This document shows, in pieces, positions 8,668-17,596 of a stretch of DNA of 60,986 nt (position 1 is its first letter; every line of letters starts with the position of its first letter). Source of the DNA: Mucilaginibacter polytrichastri (lineage in GTDB: Bacteria > Bacteroidota > Bacteroidia > Sphingobacteriales > Sphingobacteriaceae); assembly GCF_001911425.1 (NCBI RefSeq), contig NZ_MPPL01000001.1:16273-77258 (forward strand). Direction: 5' to 3'. Under the pieces are notes generated by a model, which made no database searches, had not been told where the DNA came from, and worked only from the letters and a program-made list of their open reading frames with translations. The translations under genes were made by a program, and so were the position numbers.

Positions 8668-10868
8668 TCAGTTACTCTATGGACATGATTTATAGCGGCC
8701 CTCAATTCAAAAAAACTATACTTGTTCCCAGCCTTAATTTTCAGTTCGTTAATGTCAACGTTTCCATGTGGTATCAGTGTTAGCAGGTTAATGATCTTTT
8801 CTGGTGGTAAAATCTCCTCCAATTTTATCATTCCTGTTTTGATCAGTTCGGTAATGTGGTTTTCAACAACATGTAGTGCCAACTGCCGTTTTTCGGCAAT
8901 TTCTTGAAGCGACGCGCCTGTGCGGAAATATTCATAGGTTTTTTGCTGTGTCGCTTGTTTGTTGTTTGGCCTGTTCCGGGTATTTGAAACGGTGGCTGTT
9001 GGCATGCTGTTCAACGGTTTTTTTAACTGATTATAATTAAAAAACAGATCCTCCGGGCTCAATCCATTCATCATGCCAGAGGCAAGACTTTGAGTTATTT
9101 CCAGGTCCATTTGCTTATGTTTAAGCAGGTCCATTATTTTTATATTGGCTTCCTGGAACTCTTTTTGGTCTTTATCTTCAACAGCTGTTGAAAAAATGGC
9201 ATGTGCCAAAGGTGTCAGATCTTTTTCAATGATACCGTCGAAATACACACGGGCAGCCATTACTCTTTCCGTAATATATTTAAAATCAACCGTTGATTTT
9301 GAAACCTGCTCTGTTAAAAGGCGGACAAGTTTTAAAGAAGTTTGCTGTTGTTGTTCAACTATCCCGCATAACTCTTCTATCTTTAAAAGCTTGTCGAATT
9401 TTGCCGTTATTCGCCAGGAATCAATTTGCTTGGCTGTATTATGAAGATAAGCGGAAAGGGAATTCCAGCTGAAAGCACTAATCAGTAGATTGAATACGTA
9501 GTTCCGGCTTTCCTGGTCCAACGATGATTCCGGACTAGCTTCTGACTGGCATTGCATCACAAAGTTGAGGACAATTTCGCTTGGTTTAAGGGTTTCCGCT
9601 GAAATGGGCGAGGATAAAAACAATCCTTCGAAATTTGTCAAGCGGCTTAAGGCGACATAAACCTGTCCCTCTGAAAACGATTCGGCGGCATCGATGACGG
9701 CCTCATCAAATGATAAGCCCTGGCTTTTATGAATAGTTACCGCCCAGGCCAGCCGGAGCGGAAACTGTTTCAATTCGCCCAGAGTGCTGACAATTGTTTT
9801 TTCATCAACATAACCATATGATAAGTTTTTCCAAGACTCTTTCTGGATCAAAACCGGCTCGTCAAATTCATTGAAAACTACTGCTATAGCGTTATCTGAA
9901 ATCTGATAAACATTGCCAATCTTTCCATTGTAGAACCTTTGCCTACCGTCTGTATCGTTTTTGGTTACCATCACCCGCGCACCGACCTTTATTTTTAGTT
10001 CGGCCTCGCCCGGAAAGTTTTTGCTGTCAAATTTACCGATGACCTGCGCAGGGTAAGTAAACATCTCGCCCGGTAATTCCGCCAAGTTTCTTGCATTAAT
10101 TTCCTCCACTTTGCGAACGTGGGAAGTCAGCGTAATCAATTGATTTTGCCGGATGCTGTTAGGGTCAATAACTTTTCTATTCAGTTCATCGAGATTTTGT
10201 TGTTCGATTTCATTATGTCTTATTTTATTAAGCAGCCCGATAAAATAAGGGTCTTTTTGACGATAGATGGTTGACAGTTCGATATAAATCACCTTAGACT
10301 GTCGAATGACATGTGCATCAAAAAAATAGCGAGAGAAATAACAGGCTGAGAAAGCCGCCTCTTCGTTGCCGGTCAACACCGGGGAAAGCTGAAACAAATC
10401 ACCGATAAATAACACTTGAACGCCTCCGAATGCACGTTCCGGGACATTTCGGATCTGTTTAAGTAATAGATCGATCATGTCCAGAAGATCCGCCCTTACG
10501 ACAGAAACCTCATCGATAACCAATAGTTCTAAGTTCTTCAGCAACTCGAGTTTGGAGGTGTTGTAATTTGTGTTTTTTAGGATATGTGTTTGTAAGGCAA
10601 CATTCGCCTGTAACGCGTGAATATCCTCTCCCGGTAAAAAAAGGGCGTTAGGCAGATTGAAAAGAGAATTAAGAGTAACCCCGCCCGCGTTGAGTGCGGC
10701 TATACCGGTATACGCTGTAATAAGGAACTTTTTCTTCGTAATCGTTTGAAGATTGCGTAAAAAAGTAGTTTTTCCCGTTCCGGCTTTCCCTGTTAAAAAA
10801 ATATTTCGGCCGGTTTGGTTGATATATTTTCCGGCCAGGACTAATTCTTTATTTTTTGCTTCATCCAT
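8655..10868 (-). CDS. Pif1/RecD-like SF1 helicase with C-terminal HTH, 737 aa
   Basis: An ATP-dependent DNA helicase of the Pif1/RecD2 group. Walker A is GKAGTGKTT (Lys33), Walker B is LVIDEVS near residue 115, and a late helicase motif is WAVTIHKSQGLSFDEAVIDA. About residues 645-690 form a helix-turn-helix of the kind appended to RecQ- and Pif1-like enzymes (ASLQEIAEKR...VVENHITEL). It is divergent from the sigma/Argonaute operon across 139 bp, and helicases often accompany long Argonautes and Cas4-type nucleases. Likely work is unwinding duplex to provide guides or expose targets (inference). Similar helicases also occur as housekeeping genes in this phylum, so membership in the system rests on position. 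Confidence 0.85.
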   Translation of the reverse strand: MDEAKNKELVLAGKYINQTGRNIFLTGKAGTGKTTFLRNLQTITKKKFLITAYTGIAALNAGGVTLNSLFNLPNALFLPGEDIHALQANVALQTHILKNTNYNTSKLELLKNLELLVIDEVSVVRADLLDMIDLLLKQIRNVPERAFGGVQVLFIGDLFQLSPVLTGNEEAAFSACYFSRYFFDAHVIRQSKVIYIELSTIYRQKDPYFIGLLNKIRHNEIEQQNLDELNRKVIDPNSIRQNQLITLTSHVRKVEEINARNLAELPGEMFTYPAQVIGKFDSKNFPGEAELKIKVGARVMVTKNDTDGRQRFYNGKIGNVYQISDNAIAVVFNEFDEPVLIQKESWKNLSYGYVDEKTIVSTLGELKQFPLRLAWAVTIHKSQGLSFDEAVIDAAESFSEGQVYVALSRLTNFEGLFLSSPISAETLKPSEIVLNFVMQCQSEASPESSLDQESRNYVFNLLISAFSWNSLSAYLHNTAKQIDSWRITAKFDKLLKIEELCGIVEQQQQTSLKLVRLLTEQVSKSTVDFKYITERVMAARVYFDGIIEKDLTPLAHAIFSTAVEDKDQKEFQEANIKIMDLLKHKQMDLEITQSLASGMMNGLSPEDLFFNYNQLKKPLNSMPTATVSNTRNRPNNKQATQQKTYEYFRTGASLQEIAEKRQLALHVVENHITELIKTGMIKLEEILPPEKIINLLTLIPHGNVDINELKIKAGNKYSFFELRAAINHVHRVTDQSA

Positions 10869-11007
10869 AACAAGGTTTAAAGATAGGGCTTATTCGTGTT
10901 TTACTGCTCAAAACAACCTAAAGAAACCATTTAACGGGTTGAAATTGTATCTTTATTTGATCAGCTACCTTTTCGGTAACCTGATTGCATATATATAAGT
11001 AAGAGCT
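10869..11007. promoter_or_regulatory. Divergent control region of helicase and sigma/Argonaute operon
   Basis: This 139-bp stretch must hold promoters for both directions. I could not assign a convincing TTG/TAnnTTTG pair. About 25 bp before the sigma start is an imperfect palindrome at 10962-10983 (CAGCTACC ... GGTAACCTG) that could be an operator or an autoregulatory element of the sigma factor. Confidence 0.35.
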
Positions 11008-11601
11008 ATGATAGACTACAAAGACATAATGCAATTGATCATCAATCAAGACCCCAAAGGACTTGAGGAATTGTATGATACATACGGTAAAAAATTCTAT
11101 ACCTATTGTGTCCATAATTGGCATTTATCTGAAGATGAGTCCTGGGAAGTTATTTATAAGACGTTGGAAACACTGATCCTTAAACTGGCTCATTATGAGT
11201 TTGAATCTAAGCAGCATTTTGACAACTTTCTATATAAGGTTCTGACTAATTTTCTTCGGCAATATTTCAGGAAAAACCGCTGCAACAGTGAGCATGAATT
11301 AGCGTATGTCGATTTGATGGGTGAGGAAGCAGATTCCAGTGAAATTAACAAGCATATTAATCAGCTTTCATTTACTGATTATTATAAATCAGAGTTTATT
11401 GACAGCCCGGAATTGCTCCATTTGAATGAGGCATTGGAAACATTAGACCCGCTGGACAAGGATATTTTGCTTTTACGTGCGCAAAATTACAGTTACGACG
11501 AAATATCCGCTTTCCTTGGGGTTGAGAATAAGCAACTTAAAGTGACTCATCACCGTGCTAAGAAGAAACTGATTGATAAATTAATTGAAAAACAACTATA
11601 A
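11008..11601 (+). CDS. ECF-type RNA polymerase sigma factor, 197 aa
   Basis: A short sigma-70 family protein. The region 2-like part spans about residues 12-95 (DPKGLEELYDTYGKKFYTYC, then aromatic and basic residues up to YFRKNR), and the region 4 helix-turn-helix spans about 145-192 (LETLDPLDKDILLLRA, YSYDEISAFLGV, THHRAKKKL). It opens the six-gene Argonaute operon and is followed after 3 bp by an unknown protein of the same length. ECF factors are normally held by an anti-sigma encoded next door, so that protein is the candidate. A dedicated sigma factor in an Argonaute operon is unusual and recalls the RpoE of type III-E CRISPR loci. Confidence 0.85.
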   Translation: MIDYKDIMQLIINQDPKGLEELYDTYGKKFYTYCVHNWHLSEDESWEVIYKTLETLILKLAHYEFESKQHFDNFLYKVLTNFLRQYFRKNRCNSEHELAYVDLMGEEADSSEINKHINQLSFTDYYKSEFIDSPELLHLNEALETLDPLDKDILLLRAQNYSYDEISAFLGVENKQLKVTHHRAKKKLIDKLIEKQL

Positions 11602-11604
11602 GCC

Positions 11605-12198
11605 ATGAACAACCGCATTGATATTACGGATGAAGCCTTGAGGATATACTATCTGGAGAGTGCAAAGGAGGCTGATGATCATATTGCTGAACGAGAGATC
11701 AGCTACGTACTTACGTTATCGCCTGACGACGAGATTGATCAGGGACGCGAAACTCAACTTATGAAAAAATTGCGGGATGTCCTGCTCAATATGTCGCTGG
11801 GCCAATTGATCCAGGAGCGGATGGTGCAGTCTTCAATTTCTGAAGACTTGCTTGCGGAATCCTCTTCTTTACCTGTAGAAATGATCCGAGAAATAGTTGA
11901 GGATAAAATATATGCGAACAACATTCCAGTTGTGATTCTGAAAGACCTGTTAAAGGGCTTGAAGATCTCGTTTGAAAAAGCAGAACGTGCCATTCATAAG
12001 ACCTTCGAGATATTACAGCATCAGAATCTGGGGAAAAGCAATTTTTCAGCTTTTAACCCTTCATTTCGTAAAAGTGTTTATATTTCCAAGGATATGATCT
12101 CTGATATCGTTCCGAAGACAGATGGCAAAGAATTGTTTGAAAACAAGCTGGCGATGGAAAAATACCTTACCCGTTTAAATGAACTTTTAAGCGAATAA
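11605..12198 (+). CDS. Unknown 197-aa protein; candidate sigma-binding partner
   Basis: I recognise no family. The protein is soluble, mostly helical and rather acidic. A central stretch (about residues 85-145) reads like two or three short helix-turn-helix-type bundles, and the rest has no Cys/His metal site. It sits 3 bp after the sigma gene and 3 bp before the nuclease gene, so translation is probably coupled. The position is that of an anti-sigma or sigma-tethering protein. By analogy with Csx30 in type III-E systems it could be the protease-cleaved switch that frees the sigma factor. This is a position-based inference without homology. Confidence 0.7.
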   Translation: MNNRIDITDEALRIYYLESAKEADDHIAEREISYVLTLSPDDEIDQGRETQLMKKLRDVLLNMSLGQLIQERMVQSSISEDLLAESSSLPVEMIREIVEDKIYANNIPVVILKDLLKGLKISFEKAERAIHKTFEILQHQNLGKSNFSAFNPSFRKSVYISKDMISDIVPKTDGKELFENKLAMEKYLTRLNELLSE

Positions 12199-12201
12199 GT
12201 C

Positions 12202-13197
12202 ATGAATGTGAAATGGGCCTATACGACTGTTAATACCTGGAGGGAATGTAATCGCAAATATTACTTCGCTTCTGTTTTAGCTAACCATAACCGCAAAAAT
12301 TTGGTCAGACGGAAAGCCTATGAACTTCGCGCCATGCAGAATTTAACAATGTGGAAGGGAAGTGTGGTCGATAAGTTTTTAGAAGTGGTGATCATACCAA
12401 TGATTACAGCGCAAAAGGAATTGGATTTTCAGTGCCTTTCCGAGCAAGCTGTCGCATTCGCCCGGAAACAATTCCGTTTTTCCGAAAACAAGCTTTACGA
12501 TAATCCAGAACTGAAAAAAGGGGATATTGAAAGTGAATATTGTATTCTTGATATCCATGAAACCGGTCAACCCTACACAGAGCAAGATCTGTTAGTATGT
12601 TATGATGACATACGGAAAGCCATATTAAATATTCCGTTAGTCGTTTTACCGGACGGTCGCCATTTGATGAATTTGCTGAAAGAGGCAAACTGGCTGAAGC
12701 CAAATGTGGAGGACAGATTAGTTTACGTGGGTAACGCGATAGTCAAACCCCAAATGGACTTACTGGTCTCCGATAACTGGAAGCCGGTCATCATAGATTG
12801 GAAATTGTCCGACAGCATGGTTTCCGACTACGCTCGCCAGCTACAGATAAGCGGTCTGACCATTTATAAAAAAAGACTGGATACACCGGGTAAGCCGCCT
12901 TATCTATTTGAAGATATCGGGCTTTTAGAGGTTAATCTGTTAAAGGGCATTGCCAAACATCACGACTTTAATCAGGAGATATATAACAATACGATTGATT
13001 ATATCTCCCTGACAAGCCGTGATATCGCGCTTATGACGGGCGAGGATATTGATATTGAAGATTTTGAGCTTACAAACAACCAGGTTTCCTGCAAAAACTG
13101 CAATTTCAGATTGCTATGCGGGTATTTAATAAAAAATAACAATATATACGATGAAGGATCATATCTTAAATCTGTACCGGATAGACAACTTGTCTGA
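12202..13197 (+). CDS. Cas4-like PD-(D/E)XK nuclease with Fe-S cysteines, 331 aa
   Basis: The fold of Cas4/RecB-type exonucleases is indicated by the N-terminal WRECNRKYYF (Cys16), the catalytic Asp186 (PQMD) and DWK (Asp199-Lys201), the motif-Q helix ARQLQISGLTIYKK (Gln213), and the C-terminal Cys297-x2-Cys300-x5-Cys306. With Cys16 these make the four ligands of a 4Fe-4S cluster, as in Cas4, AddB and Dna2. The usual upstream His is replaced by Asp57. Its last 47 bp overlap the start of the Argonaute gene, so the two are made together. Cas4-like partners could trim guides or degrade targeted DNA; which applies here is unknown. Confidence 0.85.
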   Translation: MNVKWAYTTVNTWRECNRKYYFASVLANHNRKNLVRRKAYELRAMQNLTMWKGSVVDKFLEVVIIPMITAQKELDFQCLSEQAVAFARKQFRFSENKLYDNPELKKGDIESEYCILDIHETGQPYTEQDLLVCYDDIRKAILNIPLVVLPDGRHLMNLLKEANWLKPNVEDRLVYVGNAIVKPQMDLLVSDNWKPVIIDWKLSDSMVSDYARQLQISGLTIYKKRLDTPGKPPYLFEDIGLLEVNLLKGIAKHHDFNQEIYNNTIDYISLTSRDIALMTGEDIDIEDFELTNNQVSCKNCNFRLLCGYLIKNNNIYDEGSYLKSVPDRQLV

Positions 13198-15538
13198 ACT
13201 GGACTTCTCTTATAAACTGATTGATTTCGACCTGTCGTTTATTGCAGGCAAGGAGGAATTGCTCAATAAGCAACTGCAAAAAATTGCGGAAGAGGTTTCT
13301 TCAGTTACTAAGGGTCCAACTGCTGTTTTGAAAAGGAACCAACGGTTTTTTGTAGCTGTTCCGGCTGATAAGCAGATGGAGGACCGAAGCATAGATGGCA
13401 TACCTTTCAGCATCCCAATCAAACTTCTCCCGGAGGTATACCGGATCGATTCAAAAGATATACAAGGCCATCAGCTTGACGTAGTCTATAAATTCCTTGA
13501 TTATGAAATCAGGCGGCAGTTGGGGCAGCATCGTGATCTTTGGAAATTGAATACCCATCAGTTTTTTCTCCGGGATCCGATGAAGGGCATCCAGGGATCG
13601 ATAAACGTTTTTGAGGGCTTTACTTACAAGTTGGCACGGTTAGCTGATGGGCATTTCTATGTCACATTGGATCTTTCTACTAAGTATATTGATAAATATT
13701 GTCTTTCTCATTATATCAATGAAGGAAATGTGCGGACTTTTGAAAATAACTACAAAGGCAGGCGTTTCCTCTATTTGAACGGCGATAATTGGTATACCAT
13801 TGAACTACTGGGATTTGGAAAATCCGTCAAAGAACAGGATTTTATCAGAGAAGGTACGACTTATAATGTATTGAATTATATTACTGAAAAGATAGAACAT
13901 AGCCGTACCGATCTGAAGAGGTATGTCAAGCCGAATGACCTTTCCATGTCCTACACTTATCCCGGGAGAACCATGGATCCACATAGCGGTGCCACTTCCC
14001 TGGCTAGAATGCTTTACAATACCAAGGATGAAAGGGTGAAGTCGCTACATTACCTGTCGATCAAAGGCCCATCGAAGCGATTTGAAGCAATCAATAATTA
14101 TATCAGTTCCTATTTCAAGAACCTGAAATTTAATGCCGGTAAGTTACTTATCAGCAATGAGCCACTAGTGGAAAAGATTAAAAATTTCTGGATACCTGAA
14201 CTGTTGTTCAATAACAATCGGCGCTTGAAAATCACCGGTTTTAATTCCGGGATGCGGGATTTTGCTTACCAACGGAAACAACTTATCAAGAATAACGGGG
14301 TTCTTAACCGCACTTCTTTTGATGTGCAGTATCTTCTTGTTCCGGATGAACAGTATATGGACGCCAATCTTGTGGAGGGGTTCAAAAATAATGCTGAGTT
14401 CCTGATCAAGAAATTAGCACCGGCTTTTGATAAATTCATAATTATCCGTTACCCTGTCAAAAGCTGTACCTCTGCATCTGTGCAGATTCAGGAGATCGAA
14501 AAGGTGCTTCACCGCAGGAATGCATTACATGGTTTTGCGCTGGTGGTACTGCCAGACCTGGATGCTTTCTCACCGGCCTTTCTAAAAACGTTTCACGAAC
14601 TGCTTAAAAGCAAGTTCTATCCTGACCTAAAAGTGCAATGTGCATCGGCGCATAACATCAGCTCATTCTTCAAACCGTTTTCTACTGCTGGTAACAATGG
14701 CATAGTTGAATACCGTGTAGTAGAAGCCTTAAAGGGGCGTTTCAGTTCTTACCTTTTTTATCTGGTGCTTGAACACCTGATCGTAAATAGAAAATGGCCG
14801 TATGCTTTGGCCAAAAACTTGTTTTACGATATCTATATCGGGATCGATGTGCATGACCGCCATGCCGGTTTTACATTTTTCTTTAAAAACGGTGAGCAAA
14901 TTATATTTCATCCGGAAGAAGTACCGCAGAAAACAAACTCCCAGCGCGTGGAGAAAGTCCGGGCAAAGACGTTGAATAAGGTGATCTACGAAAAGCTGAA
15001 ATTGTATATCCCGCTTTACGCGCCTAATCCTAACGGGATCGTAATTGTACGGGACGGCAGAAGCTTTGGAGTAGAATATAAAGCGTTGCAGGGCGCCATT
15101 AACACCCTTGCCGCTGAGGGAATTGTCAATAAAGATACAGTAAAATATGGCGTTGTGGATCTACATAAACAGAGTTCCGTTCCGATTAGGATCGCGGCAA
15201 AAACAAACAGCTACGACAAACTGGAAAACCCGGTAGCAGGGTCTTATAAACTGGTATCACCGAAGGAAGGATTTATTTTTAGTACCGGTTATCCGTTCGA
15301 TATTAAAGGAACTTCAAGGCCCCTAAACCTATCCATGAAAGAAGGCGATCTCGATTTTATGAAGGTCATGGAGGACGTTTTCTGTCAAATCATGCTGGCT
15401 TTTTCGGCGCCTGACAAAAGTAACTTCCTCCCGGTTATCATTAAACTCATCGATACCCTGCTCGAGCCGTTGACCGCTACCCGAGAAACTGCGGATGAGG
15501 ATGAAGAGGATGAAGAAGAAATGATGGACATCAATTAA
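13151..15538 (+). CDS. Long prokaryotic Argonaute, 795 aa, probable active PIWI
   Basis: The start ILNLYRIDNL is typical of long pAgos and supports ATG 13151 despite the 47-bp overlap. N and PAZ-like regions span about 1-330, MID about 370-530 and PIWI about 550-770. PIWI residues: Asp566 (YIGIDVHD), Asp635 (IVRDGR, 69 residues later as in TtAgo and CbAgo), probable glutamate finger Glu601, and the KGTSRPLNL ending where Asn726 may be the fourth residue. The enzyme should therefore be catalytic (DEDN-like). A classical MID 5'-phosphate signature is not obvious; Gln496 in LKVQC may belong to it. The tail (about 780-790) is strongly acidic. DNA-guided, RNA-cleaving Argonautes are known from Mucilaginibacter and Pedobacter; whether this belongs with them needs an alignment. 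Confidence 0.88.
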   Translation: MKDHILNLYRIDNLSELDFSYKLIDFDLSFIAGKEELLNKQLQKIAEEVSSVTKGPTAVLKRNQRFFVAVPADKQMEDRSIDGIPFSIPIKLLPEVYRIDSKDIQGHQLDVVYKFLDYEIRRQLGQHRDLWKLNTHQFFLRDPMKGIQGSINVFEGFTYKLARLADGHFYVTLDLSTKYIDKYCLSHYINEGNVRTFENNYKGRRFLYLNGDNWYTIELLGFGKSVKEQDFIREGTTYNVLNYITEKIEHSRTDLKRYVKPNDLSMSYTYPGRTMDPHSGATSLARMLYNTKDERVKSLHYLSIKGPSKRFEAINNYISSYFKNLKFNAGKLLISNEPLVEKIKNFWIPELLFNNNRRLKITGFNSGMRDFAYQRKQLIKNNGVLNRTSFDVQYLLVPDEQYMDANLVEGFKNNAEFLIKKLAPAFDKFIIIRYPVKSCTSASVQIQEIEKVLHRRNALHGFALVVLPDLDAFSPAFLKTFHELLKSKFYPDLKVQCASAHNISSFFKPFSTAGNNGIVEYRVVEALKGRFSSYLFYLVLEHLIVNRKWPYALAKNLFYDIYIGIDVHDRHAGFTFFFKNGEQIIFHPEEVPQKTNSQRVEKVRAKTLNKVIYEKLKLYIPLYAPNPNGIVIVRDGRSFGVEYKALQGAINTLAAEGIVNKDTVKYGVVDLHKQSSVPIRIAAKTNSYDKLENPVAGSYKLVSPKEGFIFSTGYPFDIKGTSRPLNLSMKEGDLDFMKVMEDVFCQIMLAFSAPDKSNFLPVIIKLIDTLLEPLTATRETADEDEEDEEEMMDIN

Positions 15539-15549
15539 ATTTAAATATC

Positions 15550-15993
15550 ATGAGTGATGTAAGCATATTGTCCAACCAGTACAATCAATTGGTTGCGACC
15601 TCGGATAAAGTAAATAACTCGGTTATTACTTTTAAAAAAGAATACCTCTTGACCGATAAGAGCAACAAGGATAAATATCCGAAGTTAGCTGTGTCCGCAG
15701 AAGAACATGCGGAAGCTAAAAAGACCCTCACAGCTTTTTTGGATAATATTAAAAAGATCATGGATGACAATGAGTTAAAGTCGGATTTCATACCATCGCT
15801 GATCATTCTTGATTATAAAGACCGATTGTCCCAGCACCATGACCTGGAGAATGGTTTAAAAACTTTGATTGATCGGGTGGCGAATGATCAGCCTATTGAA
15901 AATAAAGAACTGCTGGTACTTGACGATCTATTGACGGTACTTGACAGCGAGCGGAGCACATTGTTCAGGAAGCTAAGAAAAGGGCGCGGATGA
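15550..15993 (+). CDS. Unknown helical 147-aa protein after Argonaute
   Basis: I do not recognise this protein. It is hydrophilic and almost entirely helix-forming, with possible coiled-coil stretches, no signal peptide and a very basic C-terminal end (FRKLRKGRG). It starts 11 bp after the Argonaute stop and overlaps the metallopeptidase start by 4 bp (ATGA), so it is translated with its neighbours. It could be an adaptor, an inhibitor of the peptidase or its substrate. Nothing in the sequence decides this. Confidence 0.7.
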   Translation: MSDVSILSNQYNQLVATSDKVNNSVITFKKEYLLTDKSNKDKYPKLAVSAEEHAEAKKTLTAFLDNIKKIMDDNELKSDFIPSLIILDYKDRLSQHHDLENGLKTLIDRVANDQPIENKELLVLDDLLTVLDSERSTLFRKLRKGRG

Positions 15994-17117
15994 TTTTTTT
16001 TCTGAAAGGGTTATTCTTTGATCAGGCATCCAAAATCTCCAAAATGATGGATGAATTGAATGCCTCAACAATTTCGCCGGAGATTGACAGCGCCTTTTTG
16101 CAAAAAACGAAGGACCTCCTGCATGAACTTTATCAGGAAACTCAATTGTTGATCGGTTCTGGCGACTTGGATATCGAATCTTTAGCGTCCAATAATATCA
16201 TCCGCTATAATACGATTCACGAGAAGATTCTAAATATCGAGCTATTCCGGTTTTTAGTAATAATCAATTATGACGATGCAGAGATTTATTTCAAAAAAAA
16301 GATTACTAAAATTTACGAGGAGATTAATTGCTTTTTTCAAAATCCGCCGATCATTACGACAATCAGTAATTCCGACGACTATTTTTGGGCGTTTCCCGGC
16401 TATGATATCATTGCCGTACCCAATGGAGAACAACGGAACTTGTTGAATTTGCCCGATCTATATCACGAAATGGGGCACCTATTTTTCAGCCAATATGAAA
16501 AATTCCTGATTGGAAAGATCAATAAATCCATTGAGGTATTTTACAACAGAGAAATCATTCGGGTAGACAGCGAGCAACGCGTGCAGACTCTAAAAGGTTT
16601 TTACAGAGAAAAACTTGTCAGGTGGGCCAACGCGTGGGTCATGGAGTTTTCTTGTGACTTGATTGCTACCTACCTTGTCGGCCCAGCATATGCCTGGACT
16701 AATCTTAAGATATGTACATTGAGCAGCGGACACTCCAACATATACAACGATTCGGCCAAGCATCCTTCGGACGAAGCACGGATGAGGGTGATTTGTTACC
16801 TGCTGTCCAAAATGGGACATTCGGCAGAAGTTTCTGAAATCGACGCGGCCTGGGATAAATTTCTGAAAGCCACCAATAATCCCGTTCCAGCTAATTATGG
16901 CGATATATTTCCGAAAGAATTACTAGAAGAACTTGCTGATAATGTCTACGAAGGGTGCAAAAAAATAGACCTGAGGGTTTACGCGGATCAACTCTTCAAA
17001 TATGGTCAGCCGATATCCAAAATACTAAATGATGCCTGGGCAGAGCTTTTTGAAAACCCAGATAATTTTGCCGACTGGGAAAAGCAAAGGATTGTGGAGA
17101 TCAATGCCTCACTGTGA
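15990..17117 (+). CDS. HEXXH zinc metallopeptidase-like protein, 375 aa
   Basis: The zinc motif HEMGH is at residues 159-163 in a DLYHEMGHLFFSQY helix. Glu219 in WVMEFSCDLIATYLV provides the third ligand with Asp223 four residues on, the HEXXH + ExxxD arrangement of gluzincins. A later KHPSDEARMRV stretch (about residue 262) resembles the HP...R segment seen in several such peptidases. About 150 residues of unknown helical sequence precede the active site. No signal peptide or TM segment is visible, so it should be cytoplasmic. It closes the Argonaute operon. A fourth protease in the same element strengthens the idea of proteolytic signalling; the substrate is unknown. Confidence 0.8.
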   Translation: MIFFLKGLFFDQASKISKMMDELNASTISPEIDSAFLQKTKDLLHELYQETQLLIGSGDLDIESLASNNIIRYNTIHEKILNIELFRFLVIINYDDAEIYFKKKITKIYEEINCFFQNPPIITTISNSDDYFWAFPGYDIIAVPNGEQRNLLNLPDLYHEMGHLFFSQYEKFLIGKINKSIEVFYNREIIRVDSEQRVQTLKGFYREKLVRWANAWVMEFSCDLIATYLVGPAYAWTNLKICTLSSGHSNIYNDSAKHPSDEARMRVICYLLSKMGHSAEVSEIDAAWDKFLKATNNPVPANYGDIFPKELLEELADNVYEGCKKIDLRVYADQLFKYGQPISKILNDAWAELFENPDNFADWEKQRIVEINASL

Positions 17118-17136
17118 GCTCAGAAAAATAATGCAC

Positions 17137-17208
17137 TTATCGTAATTTAATTTGTGTGATTTTAAAAAGATTAATCCAGATAAAAATGATGATAAGTAAT
17201 ATAAACAT
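17137..17208 (-). CDS. Possible 23-aa membrane peptide
   Basis: A short minus-strand frame begins with Met followed by a nearly uninterrupted Leu/Ile/Phe/Trp run and ends with a basic tail, as in a single membrane span. It lies just past the metallopeptidase in AT-rich DNA, where hydrophobic frames can arise by chance. Listed because a second such frame occurs at 17720-17827. Confidence 0.2.
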   Translation of the reverse strand: MFILLIIIFIWINLFKITQIKLR

Positions 17209-17320
17209 GCTAATGCCCAGAATTAACAGATCATTATTATAGTTGAAATATAATTGTTAATTGCCCCAATGTCAAATATGGCGATTGAAGATATTCCTAT
17301 TTCCTTATTTTGACTTTATT

Positions 17321-17343
17321 GTCTTTGTATTTGATACAAAGAC
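17321..17343. repeat. Perfect 10-bp hairpin
   Basis: GTCTTTGTAT and ATACAAAGAC pair fully around a TTG loop, followed at once by a second palindrome (GTAAGAACTTAC, 17344-17355). It is about 200 bp downstream of the Argonaute operon. There is no clear T-run, so it is not a textbook terminator. It could still end the operon or bind a protein. Confidence 0.5.
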
Positions 17344-17596
17344 GTAAGAACTTACACCGTTCTTGGTTGCGAAGAAATTACATAATTTTTAACAGGCGAA
17401 TTAATTCAGATATACAAAACGATTCGATATTCTTGAATTATCGAACCCACAGTTCTCCATCGATAAACAACAACTGAACATTATGCTTTCCAGCATTCTT
17501 TCTGCCCTTGCTTTGATTCACAACCCAACTGGCATAATCCTGCATCCTTAAATATCGCCGACAGCGGTAGTCAGTCTGCGCTTGGTTTGCTTTTTA

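Noticed and set aside
15990..17117. ImmA/IrrE-type phage-repressor peptidase
   Set aside because: The HEXXH is followed by an ExxxD ligand pattern about 60 residues later and a long N-terminal helical region, and there is no XRE partner nearby, so a separate gluzincin-like family is more likely.
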